A stretch of DNA of 64,000 nucleotides from Morinoia aosen (taxonomy: Eukaryota > Arthropoda > Malacostraca > Amphipoda > Talitridae). Every line of letters starts with the position of its first letter. Position 1 is the stretch's first letter. The translations under genes were made by a program, and so were the position numbers. Under the pieces are notes generated by a model. It made no database searches, was not told where the DNA came from, and was given only the letters and a program-made list of their open reading frames with translations. The stretch covers positions 13,292,293 to 13,356,292 of the forward strand of contig CM059575.1 of the NCBI GenBank assembly GCA_030386875.1, read 5' to 3'. Shown in pieces: positions 11,141-22,156 of this stretch.

Positions 11141-11672
11141 TGATCAGTCATTTAAAATTAGTGAACGGTAAGAAGTAGGTAATATATAGCTTAAAAACGA
11201 AATACAGAGTCAAGCTGAAAGGGATATTCCTGTCTAAAAACTAGCTTATGAAGTAAGAGAAAATAGAGTAAAAAATCTAGCAAGATTTCGTGGGTACACA
11301 CAAACTCAGTCCATGAGCGAATAATATTGGAGTTCAATATCACAACATTGGTGCGAACAGATAACTGAGGGCGTTTTCACAAGTTCACATACAACAGGTA
11401 ATATGTTTTAAAGGTTATGACGACAATGATATAATCAACTAATAAGGTTTACGCGTAATAATAACTTTTGTGCTAAAAAAAAGAAAAAATACACAGTAAC
11501 ATTGGTAGGTAAACAATTGCTGATTGCATTGTTACGATAGTTCACATACAGCTGCCATAAATGTTTACACATATCGGTTATACATTTGTCAAGATTGAGG
11601 TTAAACTGATATCTAATTGAGGTGAAACTAACATGATATCTAATTGAGGTGATCACCCAAGTTTAGTCACCC

Positions 11673-11921
11673 ATGACCTGTTTCGATGACATGTTCAGTT
11701 GTTGCATCAGGTATTGCTCGAGGTCTTCTGGCGTGTTGATCTGGCTGTGTCTTGAATCTGGGTTTCTGGGGCTATATACGAAGATGTTTCCGTCCTATGT
11801 TCTCGGGTTTCCAATTTTCTCCGGGAATTTCCTTTTGGCCATTCTCAGAATGTACATGGCGTTAGCTCGTGAAGGTATGAGGAATTCATTTATAAAGAAC
11901 TTTGGTTTCTATTCTCAGCAT
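11673..11921 (-). pseudogene. LINE ORF1 C-terminal fragment, copy 1
   Basis: The minus-strand translation (INTPEDLEQYLMQQLNMSS...) matches the ORF1 C-terminus of copy 2 at 56,744-56,938. The upstream end at about 11,921 is where LINE homology stops and minisatellite resumes. Confidence 0.75.
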
Positions 11922-12050
11922 CATGGCAGCATCACAAACCAATTAAGGCAGTAATACAAATTTTAATAGCATCACAAATGATGGTAGCATCACAAATGAT
12001 GGCAGGATGACAAATTATGATAGTAGCACAAATTATGGCATATCTCAAAA
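11922..12050 (+). repeat. 18-bp minisatellite, right part
   Basis: Degenerate units such as GGCAGCATCACAAA, related to the array at 7,240-7,705. They mark the other flank of the LINE insertion. Confidence 0.75.
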
Positions 12051-12400
12051 TAATTAAATTAGCTTTCATTTCGCTTCCGATAATTAGAACTATAAAGAGC
12101 GGTGACTGTTAAATCACCTTATGATAGCACATAATTTTAACTGCGAATCTTGCTTCTCTCATGAATGGCTTAGGACTGCTACATACAATATTAAATTCCT
12201 TCGAAATTCACATGATAAATCTAGGGTAACTCTGGTCGACTTTTGGGGTCTCTTTGAAATAAATTTGTTTTGAAATAAATTTCATTTTCGATTCAATGTC
12301 GAACTCTTCTAGTTCCCGAAGATATTGCGACTCTAGAGCAACTCTCGCACCTTCAAGATAATTTCCCCGGGAATCTTCAACCAGACCACTCTTCGGCTCT
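12051..12400. other. No recognisable gene
   Basis: Unique-looking sequence without a supported frame or motif. Confidence 0.4.
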
Positions 12401-12720
12401 GATAATTCAGGGTAATTCTTTTGTGTTTAAGGTAATTTCAGAGTATTTTCCAGTGTTTGAGGCCACTTCTTCCCAGTGTTTAGGATAATTGTAGGTTATT
12501 TCTTCTACGTGTTTGGGGTGAGTCATTTCAGGGTATTTCTCGTCAATGTTTAGGGTAATTTTGGGTATTTCTTTCAGTGTCTGGGGAAATTTCAAGTAAT
12601 TCTGTTGCAAATTTGAGGTAATTTTAAAGCATGTTTTATGCGCGTTTTGGCTTACTTAAGGACTTTTTTATACATGTTTTGAGGGTATTTCTTATGCTCG
12701 TTTATGGTAACTCTTTGTAC
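12400..12720 (+). repeat. Degenerate tandem repeat based on GTTTAGGGTAATTT
   Basis: Irregular units carrying GTGTTTAGG, GGTAATTTC and AGGGTATTTC recur along the stretch. The frame open on the minus strand (12,407-12,610) is a product of the repeat. Confidence 0.6.
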
Positions 12721-13109
12721 AGGTACATAGCCAGTGGGGCAGCGTGTAAGGAACAAAAAACAGCGAATCGCAAAATGACGTAAACGCCAATATACAACAC
12801 CAGCTTTGTCGTAGCGTGTCGTGAATACGACTCACACTCCCGCCTTAGTGAGGTGAACCTTCATTGTGGTGGTAGCAACAAGGGAGATGTGTGGTGCCAA
12901 ACGAAGGAAACCAGAGAATGAATGGAGCACATGGAGCAGAAATGCATGGAGCACATGGAGTACAGATGGAACTCATGGAACTCATGAAGCACGCCCCAAC
13001 TGACCTGTGAGGCCGCGACTCCTCCGGTATGAGGCGAGCAGGTCGTGAGCAGCAGCTGCCTCGTCTCCACCTCACTGCATTGCCTGCACAGCACAGCACG
13101 CACAGCACG

Positions 13110-13670
13110 TCACGCACCACGCACACAATTCACCGCAACAACGCACAACACAATACACAACTCACCTCAACAACACACAACCAACACACAACTCACCGCA
13201 ACAACACACACAACACACAACTCACCGCAACAAAACAACACACAACTCACCGCTGCAACACATACAGCACAACCCACAACTCACCGCAACAACACACAAC
13301 TCATTGCAACAACACACGACAAAAGCTTATCGCAACACACGTTACACACAACTCACCACAATAACACACACAACACAAAACTCATCGCAACAACCCACAA
13401 CACAAAACTCATCGCAACAACGCCCAACACAACACACAACTCACCGCAACAACACGCACAAACAAAACTCACCGCGACAACACACACAACACAACTCATC
13501 GCAACAACACACAGAACACAACTCACCGCAACAACACACAATACACAACTCACCGCAGCAACAAAACTCACCGTAACAACACGCAACACAACACACAACT
13601 CACCGCATCAACCTACAACACAACACACACAACTCTACACAACTCACCGCAACAACACACTGTGTTTCAC
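13110..13670 (+). repeat. CA-rich minisatellite (CACAACTCACCGCAACAACA)
   Basis: About 25 units of 20-30 bp built on ACTCACCGCAACAACACACA with variable CA runs. Long frames in several phases here (for example 13,045-13,758 plus) encode only Thr/Asn/His/Gln repeats and are not believed to be genes. Confidence 0.85.
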
Positions 13671-13838
13671 CAGGAAGGAGAACTTGCTTCATTTCATTTC
13701 ACTTGATTATTATACAGCATATATAAAATATGAAGGTAATAGCACAGAAAAACTTTAAAAACATTTTTATGAAACGTTTCAAGCCTCAGCTCATCATCAG
13801 TCATACTCTGTAAAAACAAAAAATACTCGTACACGCAT

Positions 13839-14222
13839 TGAATAAAATACGAAAAATTGACAAAAATTGTTCTTCAAGAATTCAAAATTGGTGCCTGAAT
13901 AAAACAATGACATGACGTAAAAACGGATGAAACGAAATAACAGAATTTCAATATCCAGCATCGTACACACGAGTTAAAACGGAGAAAAAAATGTATAGGC
14001 GTACAACTAAAATGCGGAACGGTCATTTTCCTTATGACCGTTCCGCATTTTAGTTGTACTCCCATAAATTTTTCCTCCTTTTTAACTCGAGTGTACGACA
14101 CTGGATAGTGAAATTCTGTTACTTAGGTTCATCCGTTTTTACGTAATGTCATTGTTTTATTTAGGCACCAATTTTGAATTCTTGATGAACAATTTTTGTC
14201 AATTTTTCGCATTTTATTCAAT
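13839..14222. mobile_element. Foldback element, arms about 185 bp, 7-bp loop
   Basis: The arms 13,839-14,026 and 14,034-14,222 are reverse complements with few mismatches. The central stem is ATGACCGTTCCGCATTTTAG on either side of TTTCCTT, and the outer ends contain TTGACAAAAATTGTTC. No coding capacity. The structure suits a foldback MITE or a young palindromic duplication. It ends about 50 bp before the left arm of the large inverted duplication. Confidence 0.75.
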
Positions 14223-14379
14223 TTCCTTCGCTCAATTTCCTATATTTCAGAACATCGTACAGCATTTTTATAGAAAGCATATGTATTGTGATTGCCTCGA
14301 TGCATAGAAATGTATTTGTGTATGTTTACGTGTTAGGTGTATGTATGTGCGTAGGTATGTGGGTGCATGTATATGTGTA

Positions 14380-14640
14380 TGAGGTGAGGGTAGTGGGGGA
14401 GGTGAGGCTAGTGGGGGAGGTGTGGGTAGGGAGGAAGGGAGAGAGGTGTGGGTAGTAGGGGAAGTTAGGGGGGTGAGGGCAGTGGGGGAGGGGGGTAGTG
14501 GGGGAGGTCGAGGTAGTAGGAAAGGTGAGGGTTGAGAGGGTGGTGGTAGCGAGATAAGTGAGGGTAGTGGGGGAGGTGGGGGTAGAGAGGGAGGCGGGGG
14601 TAGCGAGGGAGATGGGGGTAGAAGGGGAGGGGAGGGTAGT
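14380..14640 (+). repeat. G-rich microsatellite/minisatellite (GGTAGTGGGGGAGGTG)
   Basis: Irregular G-rich repeats; the opposite-strand version at 30,040-30,600 is about twice as long. Frames open across it are repeat artefacts. Confidence 0.85.
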
Positions 14641-14849
14641 TTGTGTGTGTTGTAGCGGGTTTTTGTGTTCAAAAGAAGATGCGCTTTTGTGTGTGTGTTT
14701 GTTGTTATATATGTCGCTTGTTACAATGCGCTCATGTACGTATTTTGAATTTAATGTCCAAATTTTTCCCGATTGTGAAAAAAAATATTTTTTCCACATG
14801 ATAGCCGCCGTGGAAGAGGCACAAGAAAGAGCACCCAATGGCCCCCCTC

Positions 14850-15060
14850 GCGGAAACAGGCCCGAAAATCTCTGGAGACAATCGCAAGCCGAAAATCTCT
14901 GGAGACAATCGCAAGTGGACAATTTCTGGAGACAATCGCAAGCGGACAATCTCTGGAGACAGTCGCATGCCGACAACCTCCGTAAACAGTCGCATGCCGA
15001 CAATCTCTGGAGACAATCGCAAGCCGACAATCTCTGGAGACAGTCGCATGCCGACATGTA
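14850..15060 (+). repeat. 27-bp minisatellite, left arm (about 8 units)
   Basis: Units contain ATCTCTGGAGACAATCGCA followed by AGCCGACA. The mirrored array is 29,600-29,820 with about 9 units. Apparent SACDCLQRL and DNLWRQSQA peptides are translation of the repeat. Confidence 0.9.
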
Positions 15061-15660
15061 AGCCCCGAGGCTGGGGTCCGTCGTCGTCAGGTAGGGAAGG
15101 AAATGCTGGAAGGTTTCTATCAGTTTTACTGGTGATCGGAGATTACTAGTCAGGTGCTACCGGCGGGAAACGCTCAGTCAAAATGCCGGTGCGGCTTAAC
15201 ATGCCGACGCTGGCAGCGACCTTCGGAATGCTGTCAACGTAGGTATAACCTAATTTGGCTCTAAATCAATTTGTTATATTCGGTCCATTAGTAAACGTGT
15301 CAAACCCCATTAAACAGATTGCAGCTCCGCTGAAAAATGTTTTACAAAAATTCCATATAACCAAATGTTTACCCGACGCCTACTCGGTTTTTTATAATCG
15401 TAAACTAGCCCTACACATAGTAACCATACATTTATGTTCTTATGAATTCTACAATCTACAATTACCTCTGCGTTCACTCCGTCGTTTGCTTTACTGAAGA
15501 TTTGAAATAGTTTGAAATAGGTGGCTGGCCTAGACCGCAACAAAGGCATCGCGCGCAGTCAACAGCCTTGACTTCAATTAACCTTGCACGCAGTGCTCTG
15601 TTTTCTCTTTGCAAGGCAGGGAACGATACCAAACTGGCAACTATTAAACTCTACGGAGTT
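15061..15660. other. Conserved non-coding stretch of the inverted arms
   Basis: Reverse-complement match to about 28,990-29,590. No supported frame. It lies downstream of the gypsy integrase and may include the 3' part of that element or flanking DNA; no LTR was recognised. Confidence 0.5.
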
Positions 15661-15670
15661 GTCATCCTAT

Positions 15671-16574
15671 TTAGGTTCTGGTACATTGTACGTACAGTAT
15701 AGTATTATTGAGAATTAGATTCCTAACGTTTTCAACAATTCGAACCGCTTCCTTCGCATGAAAATTCACTAAGTCAATTTCGGCATCGTAACTGTATGAA
15801 ATGGGGAGATTTTCCCCTCGAAAATAAGGGCACGTATCTCTACCGAAAACGACATAGCTGGGAGTATTACCTAAAGTAGATTTTAATGAATTGTTTAAGG
15901 CGTTCTCTACCATTTCCAAACACTGATCCCATTCGGTATGAGCTAGGGATTTAATGTACAATTTTAGCAAATTGCTGATTGTTTTTGCTATTTCGTTCAA
16001 CAATCGCATTCGAATGGGGGCTAAAAGCTAGAACTTCATTCTTAGCAATAGTATGTATTTTGGCAAATTGTTTTACTGCTACTGATTTAAATTCAAGGGC
16101 GCTACCACTTATCAGCGTTTTCGGGTATCCGAAAGTGCTAAAACAACTTCCTAAACATGATATTACTGTGTCTGTTCGACGGTAAGAGGTCACGTATAAT
16201 TTACAGAAGCGGGAAAAAAGAACAATCACAACCAGTATGTATTTATTCCCATTATCGGTAATATTGAGGGGACCAAGAAAATCCATTGTAACTACTTGAA
16301 AAGGTTCCTTCGCTATAGGGGCTGTTAATATTTTAATAGGTACGGAAGGGTTTGCGTTAAGAAGTTTACAAACTTCACAACCTTGCACAAACTTTCTTAC
16401 CATCGTTTTCTCTAAAATGTGAAAGTATTTGAGCCTAAATTTGAATAGCGTGTGCAGTGCATCTGTATGGTACATATAGTGTATACTTAAGATTGCTTTA
16501 TTCAACAACGAAGTTGGCATGACTGCTGTTAATATTGTGGTAGTTCGGGAGTCAATGGGTCGTCGTCGATACAA
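15671..16574 (-). pseudogene. Gypsy-type integrase, left-arm copy (degraded)
   Basis: Minus strand. Frames 16,574-15,951 and 16,009-15,671 overlap after a frameshift. The first holds the zinc-binding HHCC region (with FVQGCEVCK) and the DDE core: VTMDFLGPL supplies the first Asp and NAIVERN the Glu, but the second Asp position reads LISGSALEF where the right-arm copy keeps LISDNALEF, so the catalytic triad is lost. The second frame is the C-terminal part (SLAHTEWDQCLEMVENALNN). Integrase joins the cDNA to host DNA. The copy cannot be functional. Confidence 0.85.
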
Positions 16575-17096
16575 TATGTCATTTGGAATTAAATAACTCT
16601 GTAAGTCAGGAATTGTAGACGTACTTCACTGAAGTAGAGCCTCTCCAACTTCAGAACAAAATGCATCTTGCTTTAGCTCATCAATTAACTCTTTTAAAGT
16701 CCAGGCAATTTCTTTTTCTGTCGGTACGTAGTCAATTAACCTAGGGGGTCACCACTTGGTCGCTATCGTGAGATTGCTCCGAGTCAGTGGAACGTCTGGG
16801 TTGGATGTCTGTTTTTTTAGATCTTGTCTGGGCTACGCATACTTCAGATTCAGGCTTCAGCTGGTTACAGCTTTCTAATTTTTCAGTAATTAGTTGCTCA
16901 TTGTCTATTGGTAGCCTGCTTAGGTAGTCGGCTACGACATTTGTCTACTTGATAGATAGTTAACGACAGGCTCGTATGAATGTACGTTAATGCACCATCT
17001 TGCCATTGCTGTATCATCTGATAATCTTTTTGCAAACAGAGGTGCAAGTGGGCGGTGGTCGGTATACACATTTATTGGATATCCAATAACTAGGTA
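16575..17096 (-). pseudogene. Gypsy pol linker between RNase H and integrase, left arm (degraded)
   Basis: Mirror of 27,556-28,079. Stops in all frames. Traces of the RNase H C-terminal motif VYTDH can be followed on the minus strand near 17,060. Confidence 0.6.
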
Positions 17097-17640
17097 TTAA
17101 AATGCTTTAAGAGCATTGTTGATGGTAAAACATTTTTTTGTTGTGTTGTATCTTTTTTGGCTTGAGTTTAAACTTTTACTAAAATAAGCAACTGGACGCA
17201 TTATTTTATCCCCTGAATCCTCAGCTTGCATGAGTACTGATCCTATGCCTAAATTTGAAGCGTCTGTAAAAATATGGAATGGCTTCGTATAGCCAGGATG
17301 TCTTATAACAGTGTCGGAAGTCGGAGCAGAATTAATATGGTCAAAACTTTTCTGACAGTCATTACTCCAGTCAAAAGTAGTATCTTTCTTTAGCAAATTG
17401 TACAATGGATTTGCAATTGCTGCAAACTGACAAACGAAATAACAGAAATAATTTGCTATGCCCAGGAATTGCTGCAACTCTTTTACATTTTTTGGTGGCG
17501 GACAATTTTGCAACTTTACGGAATGCTTACATCGTATTCCATCGGCAGAGATAATATGTCCTTGGTATTCTATTCTACGTTTTAGGAAATCACATTTTTC
17601 GAGTTTAATGGATAAATTGCCAGTTCTGAGCATCGTAAGG
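17097..17640 (-). pseudogene. Gypsy reverse transcriptase thumb and RNase H, left-arm copy
   Basis: Minus-strand frame of 178 codons (17,633-17,097). It starts after the palm, with KCDFLKRRIEYQGHIIS (thumb/connection), then FHIFTDASNLGIGSVLMQ (first RNase H Asp) and SKSLNSSQKRYNTTKK. The remainder of the RT lies at 25,174-25,556, separated by the 7.5-kb insertion. The RNase H Glu motif is altered compared with the right arm (KKCF versus KKECF). Confidence 0.85.
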
Positions 17641-17644
17641 ACAG
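17641..17644. repeat. Target-site duplication ACAG (left)
   Basis: ACAG precedes the TGTGGTGG terminus at 17,645 and is repeated at 25,170-25,173. The uninterrupted right arm reads CATCGTAAGG-ACAG-CTCGTA once (reverse complement of 26,999-27,018), an exact empty site. Confidence 0.95.
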
Positions 17645-17760
17645 TGTGGTGGTTCCACCTAGCTGTACGCGCTCACCACCACACAAGCACAAAAGCGCCA
17701 CCCCACTGCCTCGAAGCGCTCTTGCTGAACGACCAATCAGCGCTCGAGGCTGGCGCTGGG
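17645..17760 (+). mobile_element. LTR-like element, 5' portion (TGTGGTGG...)
   Basis: Begins TGTGGTGG, carries a CCAAT box (GACCAATCAGCGC), and matches 1020-905 of the window on the opposite strand. It stops at GGCTGGCGCTGGG, where a LINE has inserted, and continues at 24,467. Together the halves make about 0.8 kb with TG...CA termini and a 4-bp duplication, the size and form of a solo LTR. Confidence 0.75.
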
Positions 17761-17761
17761 G
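17748..17761. repeat. 14-bp target-site duplication GGCTGGCGCTGGGG (left)
   Basis: Repeated at 24,467-24,480. The related uninterrupted element near 1 kb carries this sequence once (with 2 differences). It runs into a G tract of 14. Confidence 0.8.
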
Positions 17762-17771
17762 GGGGGGGGGG
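17758..17771 (+). repeat. G14 homopolymer at LINE 3' junction
   Basis: Fourteen consecutive G residues between the LTR-like sequence and the distal end of the nested LINE insertion. The true length may be uncertain in the assembly. Confidence 0.9.
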
Positions 17772-18094
17772 CGGTGACAATAGGAAAGAGGAGAAGAGAA
17801 TTAGAGTTTGGCACAGTGTGTGCCATAAGAGAAAAAGGAGGAGAGAAAAGGAAAAGGATAGTGGAAGAAGAAAAAGGCGCTTAACGCATAATTAGTTGAT
17901 CTTGTGCATCTTGTTCGATTGATACTACTAATTTGTTAGTTTAACGAGGGAAAATACCCGTCAGGGCTTTTTATGCTAGAAACGATTCATCTATTTAATT
18001 ATGCCGCGTCTACTCTGCTCTATTGTAATTTTTTTTAGTGGGAAGGCGATAAAAGCCCTCGGCAAGCAATATAAATTTTAAATAGGGGAAATTT
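17772..18094. other. Distal 3' sequence of the nested LINE insertion
   Basis: Purine-rich on the plus strand at 17,780-17,880. No gene. It lies beyond the (AAAT)n tracts and could be a 3' transduced flank or unrelated insertion. Confidence 0.4.
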
Positions 18095-18139
18095 ATGCTC
18101 ATCTACAAGTCCCTATATACAATATACACACATAATTAT

Positions 18140-18700
18140 ACATATATATATATTTTTTTTTATTTTTTTTTATTTATTTATTTATTTATTTTTATTTTTT
18201 TTTGTGATTTATTTATTTATTTTTTTTATTTTTTTTTGTTATTTATTTATTTATTTATTTATTTTTTTATTTTTTATTTATTCATTTTTTTTGTTATACA
18301 TATGCATATATACATTTTACATTTATATACACGCACACACCCGACACATGCACTCGTACCTTTTTTTTTTTTTTCTTAATTCAGAATTTCACACACACAC
18401 GATACACAGGCATACATATGAGTCTATAAACTATATGTACAATTTTTGTTTTATCATACATATATATACATCATCACCCACACACGACACATGAGCACAC
18501 AATGGTTCTATCCGTTCCATACCCTTACACCCACAACCTACACACACACGCACACGAATTACATGCACACTAATATGCATACATACATATAATTTTTTTT
18601 CTTCTTTTTTTACTATTATTATTATTTTTTTTTTTTGATTTTTTTTCATTATTATTATAATTTTTATTTATTTATTTATTTATTTATTTATCATTTTTTT
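18140..18700 (+). repeat. T-rich (TTTA)n microsatellite tracts
   Basis: (TTTA)n and poly(T) runs at 18,150-18,300 and 18,590-18,700 with CA/CATA-rich sequence between. On the minus strand they are A-rich and may represent LINE 3' tails. Confidence 0.85.
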
Positions 18701-19425
18701 TTTACACACTATCTATATTACATCCTAGCTATCTAAACAATTACACTTATCTTACCTACACAGTAAGCAATACCTAAAATTTCATTCTTTGTTACTGAAC
18801 TATGACTTAGGCCAATCTAGTTATTGGTCTACGAGTATTTACAATCTAATATCTACACATTTGCATCATCTAGCGCCTATAATTGGAGACTAAGTTTTTA
18901 CTTATTTACTATCTTATTTACGAGTGTTGTCTATTCTCTACAGTGCGCGAGCACATTATGTTGCATTACCTTCGACCTACCATATATATCTACATATATA
19001 TATACACATTTCAAGTTACTTATTTTTCTCTACCTATTTACAATTAGAGCGTCTGTGCACATCGTGCATTATATACACCTAGAGACAGTTTTGCAGACAT
19101 GCACTCTACACTACGTACATCTTTACAAGTTGGCTATTAAGTAATTTGAGGTGTAAGTGAATAGGAATTCAAGAAATTTTACAGTAATGAAAAATAATTA
19201 ATGAAAAGAAGAATTTTTGTGTATGTCAATGCAACTGAAATGAAGTTAAAAGTCTGGGGTTTTGGCTTCCCACCCATGGGGGGGAAGACCGTCCTACCGC
19301 TCGCCAAAACCCCAGAAAACAAAAAATAAAAATATTAATGAAATTAATTTGGTCTTCCCCCACGTCCTCATAACAGGACTGGAATTTGTCTTAGTAGGTG
19401 TGCCTGGCAAGATTGTTGGTTCATG
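18701..19425 (-). other. 3' untranslated region of the Jockey-like LINE
   Basis: Follows the ORF2 stop at 19,426. No supported frame. A short inverted repeat built on TTTTGGCTTCCCACC/AAAACCCC lies near 19,260-19,315. Confidence 0.45.
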
Positions 19426-22154
19426 TTATTTCGGAGGTGGAGGGGGGGCCAATGCAAGTAGTCTAGAGCTTTTAAATCGGGAATGTTGATTGGGGATGAG
19501 CTCCGGAGGAAAACTTAATTTTGTGTACAGTTCAGGATCGAATTGCTGTATATTGTGCCACATCCTGTTTGCATGCTCGTGCAGCAGTATGTTTATGGGA
19601 GGGATATTTAGATGATTGTGCAGGTGTTGTGATGGTACTGCTTCTATTAAACTAGCGCCGGTAATAAATCTAAGTGCTTTGTTTTGAACTCTTTGTAATT
19701 TGGATATTGCTGTTGCTGATGCTGTGTGTAAAGGTATGACTGGGTATATTAATGCTGACCTTAAAAAGGCCATATATAATTTCAGTTTGGTTTCTGTAGG
19801 GAGGTGAGTAAAACGGTAAATTTTTTCTAGATTTTTGTGGGCTATTGCTTGTCTAATGGAGGCTTGTGATGATATACCCTGTGTAGTTATGTTCAAACCC
19901 AAGACTTTTTCTTTATTTGTGTATGGTATTGATTTGCCGTTTATGGTAACTTCAAATGTTTTCCTTCTATTTATGGGGATTATTGCAAATTTGCTACTGT
20001 TGGTTAATATTTTCCATTTACTTTCAAATGTGTTTATTTGTTCTATTGCTCTTTTGGTATTGGCTGTTGCATATTTTGGTGAATATTTTCCGGCTGTTAT
20101 CTGTGTGATGTCATCTGCAAAGCATATGTAGTCTGTTTTAGGTAGCGGCGGTGGTAATTCATGGGTATAAAAGCTAAACAGTGTAGGGGATAGGCATGCT
20201 CCTTGGGGTACACCTGTGCACAGTGAGAATCGCGGTCCTAAGTAATTGGATATTCTTATTGAGGCTGTCCTGCCATTGAGGTAACTATTCAGGGTCCGGA
20301 GAAACATAGGGTGAAGATTAATTTGCGAAAGTTTGAAGATGAGACCAGAGTGCCATACCTTATCGAATGCTTTTTTATCATCTCTTAAGCAAATGTCTAT
20401 TGTGAATTTTGAGCTAATTGGATGGAAATTGCTTCGTGAAGGGTTGCCAGTGCGGTGTGAGTGCCTCTATTACATCTGAATCCGTGTTGTCTGCAATTAA
20501 AATGGTTATGAATTGTAAGGAAATTTGTTAATCTATTATTTAAAATTTTATCTAGTAATATGCCGTGTACATCCAGGAGGCAAATTGGTCTGTAATTTTG
20601 AACTGATTTTAGGGATGTGTTTGGTTTTGGGAGAAAAATCATTATGGCGTGTTTTAGACTGTTCGGGAAGTAACCAGCAGATATGGACATATTGAAAATG
20701 TAAATCAGAAAGTGAATCATGTTTTCTGGTAAGTTTTTAAGTTGTAAAGTGGTTATTTCCGTTGTCCCTGGTGCTTTCTGTTTGAACTTTTTCAGTGATT
20801 GTAATAGTTCTTCGAATGTAATAGGGGGAAAATGTATAGGATCCAGTCTGTTGATATTTCCCGTTCGGTATGGTTTGATTGTATTTGCTAAGTTGATCAT
20901 TTGCTCTTATACCGTTTCAATGTGCTCCTTGTCGAAGAGGGGATCGTCCTGTTCAGTGAATATTTCCTTCCAGTGTGCTCTGAAGATGGGTTCTTTTTCT
21001 TTAGGAGTATGTAACTGTTCTTTATTATGTTCTATGTATGGTATTTGTTGTTTAGTGTTACCGCCCATCATCCTTTTGCAGGAGGACCAAAACATTTTCG
21101 GATCCTCCTGCAGTTTGAGACTGTGAATTAATTCCTCCCAGGTTTGCTGATATTTGCCTTTGTATATTTCTTGTGATCGGATTCTTATTGCGTTCAAATG
21201 TCGGTTCAAATCTATAGATGGCCCATATCTGGAGATGTATTGAGTTGTCTGTCGGTATTGTGCTTGTAATGTCAAAGTTTCGTGAGTTGGTTTGATCCCC
21301 GGGATTATTCTGTGATTTATGAGTGGAACGGCTGTATTTGTGGCATCCTGTACGTGTTTAGTCCATGTGTCTAGGTACTTGTTTATTTCGTTTATAGTTG
21401 GATCCGGTTGTAAAGGGGGTGTGACAGGTGATAGTAACTGTTTATATAAATTCCAATTTGCTTTACGAAAGTGTCTTCGCGGTTTGATGGGAATTTGTAT
21501 TGGGTTGGCTGTGATGGTAGCGATTATTGGAATGTGATCCGAAGGTGTGATGGGGCCAGGCTTCAAGAAAATATTATGAAATGCATGCTTGTTTTGTAAA
21601 ACTACATCGGGTGAGGTGGTGCTATTGTGAGTTATTAGGGTGGGAAAAAAGGGTCCAATGTGAGTGCATTTCTGCTTTGAGATTAGGTAGAAAAGATGAT
21701 TTCCTCTATTGTTCCTATGTGAGTATCCAGTTATGCTATGTGCGGCGTTTATGTCACCTAGAAAATAGGTTGGATGCGGTCTATTGAAAAGCATGTGAAA
21801 GTCTATAAAATTCAGGTAGTCTGTTCTCGGAGGTGTATATGTAGTACCTATGGTGATTGGTCCCTGTAGCGTATCTATTGTTACTGCTAACATGTCTGTG
21901 TGGAAATCATCGTGAAGTCTGTACGAAATGCTTTTCCTGAGTGCTATTGCAGTGCCTGCGTGGTTTTCGTTTTGCTTATTTGAATAAAACGTATTGTAAT
22001 TAAAGATCTTAAGGGGCTGGTTATTTATGAGGCAGTGACTATTGATAAGTATTATGTCTGGGTCCAGTGAGTTGTATATGTTGGATAGTGTGATTCTATT
22101 TGTATTCCAAGATTGCACGTTATGTTGAATTATTGTTACTTTCTTTAGGTTCAT
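19426..22154 (-). pseudogene. Jockey-like LINE ORF2 (endonuclease + reverse transcriptase), broken
   Basis: Starts with ATG at 22,154, 2 nt after the preceding frame's stop. First part (22,154-20,907): endonuclease, with TIIQHNVQSWN, LGDINAAH and PSDHIPIIA motifs. One in-frame TAA at 20,909-20,907 separates it from the RT N-terminal part (20,900-20,397: NYRPICLLDV, FRCNRGTHTALATL). Near 20,400 a frameshift occurs; the new frame reads LRDDKKAFDKVWHSGL, then GVPQGACLSPTLFSFY, the catalytic YICFADD, and the thumb (LYMAFLRSALIYPV, ALRFITG) to the stop at 19,426. Motif order and a single RT ORF without RNase H fit the Jockey clade. The protein would nick DNA and copy its RNA at the nick. One stop and one frameshift inactivate it. 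Confidence 0.88.
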
Positions 22155-22156
22155 TT

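Larger units (their letters stand above)
7706..11921 (-). mobile_element. CR1/L2-like LINE, copy 1 (5'-truncated)
   Basis: Minus-strand non-LTR retrotransposon of about 4.2 kb. Order from its 5' end: the last part of ORF1 (11,673-11,921), the ORF2 endonuclease (about 9,900-11,140), reverse transcriptase (about 8,210-9,600), then a 3' UTR ending in an AT-rich tail of ATTTAAACAATT-type repeats at 7,700-7,735. The same family is present nearly full-length at 52,785-57,600, which shows that this copy lost most of ORF1. Both ends abut 18-bp minisatellite units, so it inserted inside that array. Numerous stops and frameshifts make it inactive. Confidence 0.85.
14270..17644 (-). repeat. Large inverted duplication, left arm, outer part
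   Basis: Reverse-complement match to about 27,005-30,640, covering G/C-rich microsatellite, a 27-bp minisatellite, a conserved non-coding stretch and the gypsy RNase H/integrase region. Homology on the inner side stops at 17,644 where the ACAG target duplication of a 7.5-kb insertion begins, and resumes at 25,170. Protein-level identity between arms is high (few differences over 207 integrase residues). Confidence 0.9.

Noticed and set aside
13045..13758. 237-codon plus-strand frame rich in Thr/Asn/His
   Set aside because: Translation of a CA-rich minisatellite; open in several phases.
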